Of a stretch of 64,000 nt of DNA, positions 44,730 through 52,893 are shown one piece after another. Under the pieces are notes generated by a model. The model was not told the DNA's origin, ran no database searches, and saw nothing but the letters and a program-made list of their open reading frames with translations. Made by a program: the position numbers and the translations under genes. Origin of the DNA: Streptomyces armeniacus (GTDB taxonomy: Bacteria > Actinomycetota > Actinomycetes > Streptomycetales > Streptomycetaceae); NCBI RefSeq assembly GCF_003355155.1, contig NZ_CP031320.1, positions 5,819,367 through 5,883,366 of the forward strand, in the 5' to 3' direction. The number at the start of each line of letters is the position of its first letter. The stretch's first letter is position 1.

Positions 44730-45377
44730 ATGTCAGGTGCTCTTCTCGCAGGTGGCGCGGTCGCGGCACTCTTCGCGTCGACCATGTCCGCGCAAAGCGC
44801 GCCAGCGTCAGCGGAATCCGAAGTCCCGTCTCAGAGAATCGAGATCGGCATCCAGACGGTAAACGGCTCTGGCTGCCCCAAGGGAACGGCCGCGGTGGCG
44901 ACCGCCCAGGACAACACCGCCTTCACCGTGACCTACAGCGACTATCTCGCCCAGGTCGGCGGCGGCGCCAGCCCCACCGACGTACGGAAGAACTGCCAGC
45001 TGAACCTCGACGTACACGTGCCGCAGGGCTTCACGTACGCCGTCGCCGCCGTCGACTACCGCGGCTTCGCACAGCTGCAGAACGGCGCGAAGGGGCTCCA
45101 GAAGGCCAGCTACTACTTCCAGGGCTCCCCGCACACCGCGCACCAGAACCACGAGTTCAAGGGCCCCTTCACCGACAACTGGCAGACCAGGGACAGCACC
45201 GACTACAGCGAACTGGTCTGGGCCCCGTGCGGAGAGGACAAGAACTTCAACATCAACTCCGAACTGCGCGTCAGCGCGGGCACCTCGGACAGCGACTCGT
45301 CGACGAGCTTCATGACCATGGACTCGACCGACGGAAGCGTCAGCACCATCTTCCAGCTCTCCTGGAAGAAGTGCTGA
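44730..45377 (+). CDS. DUF4360 secreted protein A
   Basis: 215 residues. Short signal peptide (LLAGGAVAALFASTMSAQSA), then the DUF4360 body: VNGSGCPKGTAAVATAQDNT, FTVTYSDYLAQVGGG, RKNCQLNLDVHVPQGFTYAV, DYRGFAQLQNGAKG, SYYFQGSPHTAH and the end STIFQLSWKKC. Four conserved cysteines probably form two disulfides. An extracellular beta-rich protein of unknown role. AAGGA is 6 bases before ATG 44730. It is the first of a tandem pair. Confidence 0.9.
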   Translation: MSGALLAGGAVAALFASTMSAQSAPASAESEVPSQRIEIGIQTVNGSGCPKGTAAVATAQDNTAFTVTYSDYLAQVGGGASPTDVRKNCQLNLDVHVPQGFTYAVAAVDYRGFAQLQNGAKGLQKASYYFQGSPHTAHQNHEFKGPFTDNWQTRDSTDYSELVWAPCGEDKNFNINSELRVSAGTSDSDSSTSFMTMDSTDGSVSTIFQLSWKKC

Positions 45378-45420
45378 TCACCAGCGCGTACCTCTCAGTC
45401 AGACTTGCGATGGGAGAACC

Positions 45421-46095
45421 ATGCCCGGTGTTCTTCTCGCGGGCGGCGCACTCGCTGCGCTGTTCGCCTCGACGCTCTCCGTCCAGAACCCGCACGCCAC
45501 ACCGCCGTACTTCGAGGATCCGCCCGAGGACGAGATCGTGATCACGGTGGCAACGGTCAACGGTTCGGGGTGTCCGAAGGGGACGGCAGCGGTCGCCGTG
45601 TCCCCGGACAACAAGGCGTTCACGGTCACCTACTCCGACTATCTGGCACAGGTCGGCAAGGGCTCCACGCCCACCGACTTCCGGAAGAACTGCCAGCTCA
45701 GCCTCGTCATGCACGTACCGCACGGGTTCACGTACGCCATCGCGAGCGTGGACTACCGCGGTTACGCCTTCCTGGAGCCGGGCGCATCGAGCATCTCGAA
45801 GGCGTCGTACTACTTCCAGGGCTCCTCGGAGACCACGCACCACGAACACCCGTACACCGGCGCCTACAACGACAACTGGCAGGCCACGGACGAGACCGAA
45901 TGGGCTCACATGGTCTGGGCGCCCTGCGGCGAACTGCGCAACTTCAACATCAACACCGAGCTGCGCGTCAACGCGGGCACCTCGGACACGAAGAACACGA
46001 CGAGTTTCATGACCATGGACTCGACGGACGGCGAGGTCGGCACGACGTACCACTTCGCCTGGAAGAAGTGTGAGAAGGCGCCCGCCAAGCGCTGA
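45421..46095 (+). CDS. DUF4360 secreted protein B
   Basis: 224 residues, clearly a paralogue of the preceding protein with collinear motifs (VNGSGCPKGTAAVAVSPDNK, RKNCQLSLVMHVPHGFTYAI, SYYFQGSSETTHHEH, FNINTELRVNAGTSDTKN). Signal peptide ~1-25. The C-terminus extends past the last cysteine with EKAPAKR. It starts 43 bp after gene A with GGGAGAACC before the ATG, so the two are one operon arising by duplication. Confidence 0.9.
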   Translation: MPGVLLAGGALAALFASTLSVQNPHATPPYFEDPPEDEIVITVATVNGSGCPKGTAAVAVSPDNKAFTVTYSDYLAQVGKGSTPTDFRKNCQLSLVMHVPHGFTYAIASVDYRGYAFLEPGASSISKASYYFQGSSETTHHEHPYTGAYNDNWQATDETEWAHMVWAPCGELRNFNINTELRVNAGTSDTKNTTSFMTMDSTDGEVGTTYHFAWKKCEKAPAKR

Positions 46096-46385
46096 TCCCA
46101 CACGCCCCTTCAGCCCGTCCGGCGCGCGCCTCTCACGTACGGCGCGTGACCGCGCGCCCTTTCAGCCCGTCCGGCGATTGAGGACGGCCCTCGGCCACGA
46201 CGCCGGCGCACTTGGCCACAGCCCGTCGGTCCACCGACAGGTCGTGGCCGCCCCGGTCCGTCCTCAAACGCCGGACAGGCTTGGATTGGGCTGAGCTTGC
46301 CCGCCCAACGGGGCGGCCGTTCGCCCGCCGGTGGAGCCGACGGGCTGTGGCTCAGCGTGTGCCGCGCCGGGTACGGTCTGACGCT
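46096..46385. repeat. Intergenic region with dispersed repeat copies
   Basis: Forward copies occur at about 46110 (truncated after GTCCGGCGC) and at 46163 (GTCCGGCGATTGAGGAC). A reverse copy is at 46259 (GTCCTCAAACGCCGGAC). Flanks such as GGCCCTCGGCCACGA also match the copies near 12090. No gene is seen. Confidence 0.75.
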
Positions 46386-47198
46386 ATGACCAGCGCCGCC
46401 TCCGTACGCCACGAGCACCGCCGGCCGAGTCCCGTCTTTCTGGGGCTGGTTGCCGTGATGGGGGTGTCCGGGTGGGCGGTCTGGGGCGGGTTCGCCGGGG
46501 TGACCGGGCTCGCGGTGTTCCTCTTCGTGGTGTCGGGCTGGATCGTGTCGCTCTGCCTGCACGAGTACGCGCACGCCCGTTCCGCGCTGCACGGCGGGGA
46601 CGTGTCGGTCGGCGCGAAGGGCTATCTCACGCTCAACCCGCTGAAGTACACGCACGCGCTGCTCAGCATCGTGCTGCCGGTGCTGTTCGTCGTCATGGGC
46701 GGGATCGGGCTGCCCGGCGGCGCGGTGTTCATCGAACGGGGGCGTATCCGCGGCCGTTGGCGGCACAGTCTGATCTCCGCCGCCGGGCCGCTGACGAACG
46801 CGCTGTTCGCGGTGGTGCTCACCGCCCCGTGGTGGCTGGACGCGATGGACGGGGTGCCGGTGGCGTTCCGCTGCGCGCTCGCGTTCCTGGCGATGCTCCA
46901 GGTGACGGCGGCGATCCTGAACTTCCTGCCGGTGCCCGGGCTGGACGGCTACGGCGTGATCGAGCCGTGGCTGTCGCACCGCACGCGCGCCCAGGCCGAG
47001 CCGTTCGCGCCGTACGGTCTGCTCGTCGTCTTCGGGTGCCTGTGGATTCCGCAGGTCAACGAGGTGTTCTGGGACGCGATCGACGCGGTGATGCGGTCGC
47101 TGGGCGTCTCGGACGCGGAGACCTACTTCGGCCTCGAGTACTTCCGCTTCTGGGCGGGCGAGCCGGAGAACGTGTTCGTGGGGCTCGGCCTGCTCTGA
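46386..47198 (+). CDS. M50 family site-2-type metalloprotease
   Basis: 270 residues, about six membrane segments. Zinc motif HEYAHA (HExxH, near residue 59) in the second helix, and the third-ligand segment LNFLPVPGLDGYG (the usual NPxPxxDG region). An intramembrane protease with no PDZ or CBS domain visible. The substrate is unknown; it may process a membrane-bound anti-sigma factor or signal. ATG 46386 is in frame with a longer open stretch into the repeats, which is not coding. Confidence 0.9.
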   Translation: MTSAASVRHEHRRPSPVFLGLVAVMGVSGWAVWGGFAGVTGLAVFLFVVSGWIVSLCLHEYAHARSALHGGDVSVGAKGYLTLNPLKYTHALLSIVLPVLFVVMGGIGLPGGAVFIERGRIRGRWRHSLISAAGPLTNALFAVVLTAPWWLDAMDGVPVAFRCALAFLAMLQVTAAILNFLPVPGLDGYGVIEPWLSHRTRAQAEPFAPYGLLVVFGCLWIPQVNEVFWDAIDAVMRSLGVSDAETYFGLEYFRFWAGEPENVFVGLGLL

Positions 47199-47228
47199 CG
47201 GTGCGGCGTGTTCTGACCGTCCGTACGG

Positions 47229-47510
47229 TCAGCCCCGCGCGCCCGCGTCCGTACGGTCCGCGTCCGTACGGGCGGCCGCCGCCTCCGCGCGGCCGCGGCG
47301 CACGTAGTACCACGCCATGTTGGACGTGAGCCCCGCCAGCAGCACCCACACGATCCCCAGCCAGCTGCCCTTGGCGAACGACACCACCGCCGCCACGACC
47401 GCCAGCAGGCAGACGACCGTGCTGTACAGCGCGATCCCCCGGGGCGGGCGCGGCACGCGGGACCGGGACGGCGCGGGGGCGGTGCTGGGGCTGGGGGTCG
47501 GGGCGGTCAT
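47229..47510 (-). CDS. Small two-helix membrane protein
   Basis: 93 residues with two hydrophobic segments (IALYSTVVCLLAVVAAVVSF and LGIVWVLLAGLTSNMAWYYV) between an Ser/Pro-rich N-terminus and an Ala/Asp/Arg tail. A conserved type of actinobacterial small membrane protein, function unknown. GGAG precedes ATG 47510 by 9 bases. It converges with the M50 gene. Confidence 0.7.
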   Translation of the reverse strand: MTAPTPSPSTAPAPSRSRVPRPPRGIALYSTVVCLLAVVAAVVSFAKGSWLGIVWVLLAGLTSNMAWYYVRRGRAEAAAARTDADRTDAGARG

Positions 47511-47659
47511 ACGGGCGGGCTCCAGTCGGCGGTGCGGGCTCAGGGCGTACGGACCGTACGGGACGGTACGTGACGGGCGGCGCGTACGTGACGGGCGGCG
47601 CGTACGCACCCGGGTGCGGTGGACGTACGGGTGCCATTGTCGCCCATCGCCCCGCCGCC

Positions 47660-48364
47660 TCAGACGTCGGTGAGCCGTACCCCCGCGTGCGCGCGGTAGC
47701 GGCGGTTGACGGAGATCAGGTTGGCGACGAGCGACTCGACCTGGTGCGCGTTGCGCAGCCGCCCCGCGTAGACGCCGCGCATCCCGGGGATGCGGCCGGC
47801 CAGCGCCTGCACGATCTCGCAGTCGTCCCGCACCTCGCCGAGCACCATCACGTCGGTCTCGATCTCCTCGACGGCGGGGTCCGCGAGGAGGACGGCGGAG
47901 AGGTGGTGGAACGCGGCCGTGACACGGGAGTCGGGCAGGAGCGCGGCGGCCTGCTCGGCGGCGCTGCCCTCCTCCGGCTTCAGGGCGTAGGCGCCCTTCT
48001 TGTCGAAACCGAGCGGGTTCACGCAGTCGACGACCAGCTTGCCCGCCAGGTCGTCGCGGAGCGCCTCGAGCGTCTTGCCGTGGCCCTCCCAGGGAACGGC
48101 GATGATCACCACGTCGGAACGGCGCGCGCACTCGGCGTTCTCGGCGCCCTCGACGCCCTCGCCGAGTTCACCGGCGGCCTGCTGGGCGCGCTCGGCGGCG
48201 CGCGAGCCGATGATCACCCGCTGGCCCGCCCTGGCCAGCCGGTACGCGAGGCCGCGCCCCTGGTCGCCGGTGCCCCCGAGCACGCCTACGGTGAGCCCGG
48301 ACACGTCGGGGAGGTCCCAGGGGTCCTTCTTCGGAGCGGCCTTCGGTGCGGCAGGTGAGGTCAT
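47660..48364 (-). CDS. npdG: F420H2:NADP+ oxidoreductase (NADPH-dependent F420 reductase)
   Basis: 234 residues. It transfers hydride between NADPH and coenzyme F420. The Rossmann loop VGVLGGTGDQGRGLAYRLA (residues ~26-44), IIGSR, VVIIAVPWEGH, VVDCVNPLGF and the substrate-side SRVTAAFHHLSAVLL are typical of the Fno family. The first ~20 residues are a variable Ala/Lys/Pro stretch. Cytoplasmic. Confidence 0.93.
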   Translation of the reverse strand: MTSPAAPKAAPKKDPWDLPDVSGLTVGVLGGTGDQGRGLAYRLARAGQRVIIGSRAAERAQQAAGELGEGVEGAENAECARRSDVVIIAVPWEGHGKTLEALRDDLAGKLVVDCVNPLGFDKKGAYALKPEEGSAAEQAAALLPDSRVTAAFHHLSAVLLADPAVEEIETDVMVLGEVRDDCEIVQALAGRIPGMRGVYAGRLRNAHQVESLVANLISVNRRYRAHAGVRLTDV

Positions 48365-48552
48365 ACGGAGATCTTGCCAGCCCGGACCGGAACTCGCCGT
48401 ACCGGAGAGTAGTGAAGGTCATCACGCGCCATGCGCCCACGCGCGAACCCGGGGGCGCACCGCCCCCGCCCGTGCGCCGCACGCGCGCGGCGCACGGGCC
48501 TGTCACGGCAATCCGCCACGCCACACCCGTCCCGTCCGGCATCATGCGCGCC

Positions 48553-49212
48553 ATGGATGCCGTACGGGTCGCGCTGCTGCGTGAAGTGCTCGCCGGGACC
48601 GAGTGGTTGGACTCCACGCGCCGGTTCGCCGGGTCGCTGCGTACGTCGGTCGCGCCGCGCCGCCGCGGCGGGCTGCTGCTGGTCGGCAGCGAGGACCACG
48701 AGCCGTGGCATCTGGCCGCGCACCTGGACGACGAGGCGGCCTGGTCGGGGCTGCCGGAGCTGTCGCCGACGCTCGTACGGCACCGGGTGCCGGACTCCGC
48801 CCCCGCGCACCTGTCCGTCGGGCTCGGCCGCGTCGCGGCGGCGGGGCGCGGCGAGACGCTGCTCGTGGTGACGCCGGAGGAGCCCGGCGCGGGGCTGCTG
48901 GAACGCGTACAGGACGCGCGCCGCGCCGGGGCCACCGTGCTCGCGATGGACGGCGGGGAGGCGGGCGGCGGTGGCGCGGGCGGCGCGCCCGAGCTGCGCG
49001 GCCTCGCGCACGACGCGCTCACCGCCGACCCGGACGAGGTCGACCTGGACACGCTGCAGCACCTGGTGAGCGCCGCGGCCGGGGAGAACTCCGCCGGCCC
49101 GTACGGGACGAACGCCGGTGCCGCCGGCCCGCGCAAGCGCGCCCGCGGCTTCCGGGACCGCCTCTCGCGGCTGGCCGACCAGCTGACGGCGCCACCGCCC
49201 ACGCGCTGGTAG
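48553..49212 (+). CDS. Conserved hypothetical protein
   Basis: 219 residues from ATG 48553 (MDAVRVALLREVLAGTEWLD); ATG 48544 is also possible. An alpha/beta protein with GGLLLVGSEDHEPWHLAAHL, GETLLVVTPEEPGAGLLERV, and ATVLAMDGGE, and a basic C-terminal tail (GPRKRARGFRDRLSRLADQL). I do not recognise a family; the fold resembles a single Rossmann-like sheet. It is co-oriented with the downstream MFS gene. Confidence 0.65.
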   Translation: MDAVRVALLREVLAGTEWLDSTRRFAGSLRTSVAPRRRGGLLLVGSEDHEPWHLAAHLDDEAAWSGLPELSPTLVRHRVPDSAPAHLSVGLGRVAAAGRGETLLVVTPEEPGAGLLERVQDARRAGATVLAMDGGEAGGGGAGGAPELRGLAHDALTADPDEVDLDTLQHLVSAAAGENSAGPYGTNAGAAGPRKRARGFRDRLSRLADQLTAPPPTRW

Positions 49213-49309
49213 ACGCGCCCGCGGACACCACGCGCCCCGGCCCCGGGGCCGCCGCCCGCGGCGGATATTCCGTTGCCCGCCCGTTCGGCACGGTGAACGA
49301 TGACCTCTC

Positions 49310-50596
49310 GTGTCCCCCAAGCTCCGGGCGCTGCTGCCCGACCTCGCCCCCTGGCACGCGTCGCGGGACTTCCGCCTCATGTGGATCGCCGGCGCCGTCA
49401 CGGTGTTCGGCAGCTTCCTCTCGTTTGTCGCGCTGCCGTACCAGCTCAAGGAGTTGACGGGGTCGCCGGTCGCGGTGGGCGCACTGGGCGCGGTGCAGCT
49501 GGTGCCGCTGGTGGTGTTCGGCCTGTACGGGGGCGCGCTCGCGGATGCCGCGGACAAACGGAAGTTGATCTTCTGGAGCGAGGTCGCGCTCGGTGTCTCC
49601 GCGCTCGGGCTGCTCCTCAACACCCTGCTGCCGTCGCCCATGATCTGGCCGCTGTACGTCGCGGGCGCGCTGACCAGCGCGCTCGCCGGCATCCAGCAGC
49701 CCGCCCTGGACGCGCTCGTGCCCCGGATCGTCGCCCACGACCAACTCAGCGCCGCCGCCGCGCTGAACGCCCTCCGCTGGCAGATCGGCGGCGTCGTCGG
49801 CCCAGCCCTCGCCGGCCTGCTGATCGCCTACGCCGGGCTGGAGGTCGCGTACGCCCTGGACGTCCTCACCTTCGTCGTGTCCGTCGCGCTGGCCTGGCAG
49901 CTGCGGCCGTCGCCGGCCGCGCACGACGCGGAGAAGCCGTCCCTCAGCGGCATTCTCGCGGGCGCCCGCTACGCGTGGAGCAGGAAGGAGCTGCTGGGCA
50001 CGTACGCGATCGACCTGGCGGCGATGCTGTTCGCCTTCCCGCTGGCGCTGTTCCCGTTCCTGGCCGACGACTTGGACGCGGAGTGGGCGCTGGGGCTGAT
50101 GTACGCGACGCTCCCGTTCGGCTCGATGCTGGTGAGCGCGACGAGCGGGTGGAGCAGACGCATCCACCGGCACGGGCGCGTGGTCGCGCTCGCGGCGGTG
50201 TGCTGGGGCGCGTCGATGGCGGTGGCCGGGGCGATGCAGAACATCTGGCTGGTGCTGCTGTTCCTCACCATGTCGGGCGGCTTCGACATGGTGAGCGGGA
50301 TCTTCCGTTCGACGATGTGGAACCAGTCCATCCCCGACGAACTGCGCGGCCGCCTCGCCGGCATCGAGCTGCTGTCGTACTCGCTGGGGCCGCAGCTCGG
50401 ACAGGTGCGGTCGGGCGGCGTGGCCGCGCTGACCTCCGTACGGACGTCGGTGTGGAGCGGCGGACTCGCGTGCGTGGCGGCGGCGGGGCTGCTGGCGCTC
50501 GCGCTGCCGAAGCTGATGGCGTACGACGCGCGGACGAGCCCGCACGCGAAGGCGGTCCGCGAGGCCCGCATGAGCCGTACGCAGGAGTCGCTCTAG
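49310..50596 (+). CDS. MFS transporter (EntS/MFS_3 type)
   Basis: 428 residues, 12 predicted helices. Motifs: [40 protein letters not shown] (motif A variant), [37 protein letters not shown] and [20 protein letters not shown]. This branch includes the enterobactin exporter EntS. The downstream heme/iron genes make a siderophore-export role conceivable, but four genes intervene and there is no iron box here. The GTG start has no strong binding site. Confidence 0.9.
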   Translation: MSPKLRALLPDLAPWHASRDFRLMWIAGAVTVFGSFLSFVALPYQLKELTGSPVAVGALGAVQLVPLVVFGLYGGALADAADKRKLIFWSEVALGVSALGLLLNTLLPSPMIWPLYVAGALTSALAGIQQPALDALVPRIVAHDQLSAAAALNALRWQIGGVVGPALAGLLIAYAGLEVAYALDVLTFVVSVALAWQLRPSPAAHDAEKPSLSGILAGARYAWSRKELLGTYAIDLAAMLFAFPLALFPFLADDLDAEWALGLMYATLPFGSMLVSATSGWSRRIHRHGRVVALAAVCWGASMAVAGAMQNIWLVLLFLTMSGGFDMVSGIFRSTMWNQSIPDELRGRLAGIELLSYSLGPQLGQVRSGGVAALTSVRTSVWSGGLACVAAAGLLALALPKLMAYDARTSPHAKAVREARMSRTQESL

Positions 50597-50660
50597 GCGC
50601 CGGGGCCGCGCCAGGCGGCTCCGGCGCGGGACGCGGTTCGGCGTGGTGCCGGCGGCGCGT

Positions 50661-50909
50661 TCAGCGGCCCTCCTCCTCGTCCGCCTCCTCGTCCTCCGCC
50701 GGCGTCGCGTCGTGCCAGCGCGGGTCGTTCTCCCATTTCAGATTGCGTTCGCGGGCCGTCTCCATGGCGTGCGCGGCCTCCTCGCGGCTCGCGTACGGCC
50801 CGAAACGGTCCTTGCCCGGGCACTCGGGACCCTCCTCGACCGTCTGGTGCTCGAGGCAGTAGAACCACTCGCCCGGCTTGCCGACCGTCTTGCGCTTGAA
50901 GAGTGCCAT
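50661..50909 (-). CDS. Small conserved actinobacterial protein
   Basis: 82 residues: [40 protein letters not shown] and [20 protein letters not shown], with an acidic tail. Two cysteines and the GPYASREEA segment resemble SPOR-like small folds. It is divergent from map, an arrangement I believe is conserved in streptomycetes. Function unknown. Confidence 0.78.
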   Translation of the reverse strand: MALFKRKTVGKPGEWFYCLEHQTVEEGPECPGKDRFGPYASREEAAHAMETARERNLKWENDPRWHDATPAEDEEADEEEGR

Positions 50910-50960
50910 GCGTTCATGCTGCCCCAGGGCCGTGCCGGTGACCACAGCTACACTCGCGAC

Positions 50961-51818
50961 ATGTCTGGCCAGTCTCTTCTCGTTCCCGGCACACTCTCTC
51001 CGCAGCGTGCCGTCCCGCCCTCGATCCCGCGTCCCGAGTACGTCGGCAAGCCCGCCCCCACCCCGTACACCGGGCCCGAAGTGCAGGATTCCGAGACGAT
51101 CGAGCGGATGCGCGTCGCCGGCCGCATCGCCGCCCGCGCGATGGAGGAGGCCGCGCAGCACATCGCGCCCGGCGTGACCACCGACAAGCTGGACGAGATC
51201 GCGCACGCGTACATGTGCGACCACGGCGCGTACCCCTCGACGCTCGGTTACCGCAAGTTCCCCAAGTCCCTCTGCTCCTCGGTCAACGAAGTCATCTGCC
51301 ACGGCATCCCCGACTCCACCGTCCTCCGCGACGGCGACATCGTGAACCTGGACGTCACGGCCTTCATCGGCGGCGTACACGGCGACAACAACGCCACGTA
51401 CCTGTGCGGTGACGTGGACGAGGAGTCCCGCCTGCTCGTGGAGCGGACCCGGGAGTCGCTGCGGCGCGCGATCAAGGCCGTACGGCCGGGCCGCCAGGTG
51501 AACGTGATCGGGCGCGTCATCGAGTCGTACGCCAAGCGCTTCGGATACGGCGTCGTACGGGACTTCACCGGCCACGGCGTCAACTCGTCGTTCCACTCCG
51601 GGCTGATCATCCCGCACTACGACGACGAGCGCGCCACCACCGTGATGAAGCCCGGCATGACGTTCACGATCGAGCCGATGCTGACGCTGGGCACGTACGA
51701 GTGGGACATGTGGGACGACGGCTGGACGGTCGTCACGAAGGACCGCAAGCGGTCGGCGCAGTTCGAGCACACGCTCGTGGTGACGGAGACGGGTGCGGAG
51801 ATCCTCACGCTGCCCTGA
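50961..51818 (+). CDS. map: Methionine aminopeptidase type I
   Basis: 285 residues. It removes N-terminal Met from nascent proteins. An N-terminal ~40-residue extension precedes the pita-bread fold. Metal ligands: Asp in [18 protein letters not shown] (two Asp), His in [12 protein letters not shown], Glu in TIEPM and Glu in QFEHT. ATG 50961 gives the family N-terminus ([20 protein letters not shown]). Confidence 0.96.
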   Translation: MSGQSLLVPGTLSPQRAVPPSIPRPEYVGKPAPTPYTGPEVQDSETIERMRVAGRIAARAMEEAAQHIAPGVTTDKLDEIAHAYMCDHGAYPSTLGYRKFPKSLCSSVNEVICHGIPDSTVLRDGDIVNLDVTAFIGGVHGDNNATYLCGDVDEESRLLVERTRESLRRAIKAVRPGRQVNVIGRVIESYAKRFGYGVVRDFTGHGVNSSFHSGLIIPHYDDERATTVMKPGMTFTIEPMLTLGTYEWDMWDDGWTVVTKDRKRSAQFEHTLVVTETGAEILTLP

Positions 51819-51885
51819 GGGTCTCCCGTGGGGATCTCCGCGGCACGGGTCAGATTTGCCGACAGCGCGTCGGCAAAACATTGAC

Positions 51886-51904
51886 TTAGGTAAGCCTAAG
51901 TAGG
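51886..51904 (+). promoter_or_regulatory. Iron-box-like site upstream of hmuO
   Basis: The 19-bp window beginning TTAGGTAAGCCTAA matches the DtxR/IdeR/DmdR consensus at about 12 of 19 positions, and ACTTAGG-n4-CCTAAGT (51884-51901) is a perfect inverted repeat. A TTGACT -35-like hexamer overlaps it at 51881, so binding would block transcription. Confidence 0.65.
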
Positions 51905-51979
51905 AGGATCGGCGGAGCGTCGGCATGCTCGCACCGCCGTCCGTCCCCTTTTGCCCCGGCACCCACGGAGGCCCCCGCC

Positions 51980-52675
51980 ATGGCCGCGTCCGATGTCACC
52001 TCCGATGTCACGGCCCAGTCCGCCGCGACGCCGTTCTCCACGCTCATCCGCACCGCCTCGAAGGAGCAGCACGAGGAGGCGGAGACGTCGGCGTTCATGA
52101 GCCACCTCCTCGGCGGGCGGCTCGGCGTGGACGCGTACCGGCGCTACACCGAGCAGCTGTGGTTCGTCTACGACGCCATGGAATCCGCCGCCGACGGCCT
52201 CCGCGCCGACCCGGTCGCCGGGCCGTTCATCGACCCCGGCCTGTTCCGGCTGCCGTCCCTGCGGCGCGACCTGGACCACCTGCACGGCGGCACGGACTGG
52301 CGTACGCGCGTACGGCCGCTCCCGGCCACGGGCGCGTACGCGGCACGGATCGCGGAGCTCGCGCGGGACTGGCCGGGCGGCTACGTCGCGCACCACTACA
52401 CCCGCTACCTCGGCGACCTCTCCGGCGGCCAGATCATCCGCGGAAAGGCGGAACAGACCTGGGGCTTCGCGCGCAAGGGCGACGGCGTGCGGTTCTACGT
52501 CTTCGAGGAGATCGGCAACCCGGCGGCATTCAAGCGCGCGTACCGCGAACGGCTGGACGCGCTGCCGCTGGACGACCTGGAGAAGCAGCGGGTGGTGGAC
52601 GAGTGCAAGCGGGCGTTCGCGCTGAACACGGCGGTGTTCCGGGAACTGGGCGAGGAGTTCCCGGCGAGCGCGTAG
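51980..52675 (+). CDS. hmuO: Heme oxygenase (biliverdin-producing)
   Basis: 231 residues. It opens heme to biliverdin, CO and iron. Proximal helix IRTASKEQHEEAE with the heme-ligand His, and distal helix YTRYLGDLSGGQIIRGKAEQ with the GxxxG-type glycines. Close to HmuO of corynebacteria and streptomycetes. ATG 51980 sits ~75 bases after the iron box. It converges with the htaA genes, so the whole cluster handles heme iron. Confidence 0.95.
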   Translation: MAASDVTSDVTAQSAATPFSTLIRTASKEQHEEAETSAFMSHLLGGRLGVDAYRRYTEQLWFVYDAMESAADGLRADPVAGPFIDPGLFRLPSLRRDLDHLHGGTDWRTRVRPLPATGAYAARIAELARDWPGGYVAHHYTRYLGDLSGGQIIRGKAEQTWGFARKGDGVRFYVFEEIGNPAAFKRAYRERLDALPLDDLEKQRVVDECKRAFALNTAVFRELGEEFPASA

Positions 52676-52699
52676 CCCCTCTGGCACCTCAGCCCATTC

Positions 52700-52893
52700 C
52701 AGCCCGTCCGGCGCTCACCTGATCCGGCACCTCAGCCCATTCCAGCCCGTCCGGCGATTGAGGACGGCCCCCGGCCACGACCGCGGGACGGGTGACCCTG
52801 GCGGGTCACCTCGGCGTACGCGTGGGCGCGGCCGGGGGCCGACCTCGGCTCGGACTCCGGCTGAGGGCTGTCCTCAAACGCCGGACGGGCTGG
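52700..52893. repeat. Dispersed repeat copies between hmuO and htaA
   Basis: One truncated copy at about 52700-52714, one forward copy at 52745-52766 (GTCCGGCGATTGAGGAC), and one reverse copy at 52871-52890. The last copy overlaps the htaA 3' end and supplies its final codons and stop. Confidence 0.75.
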
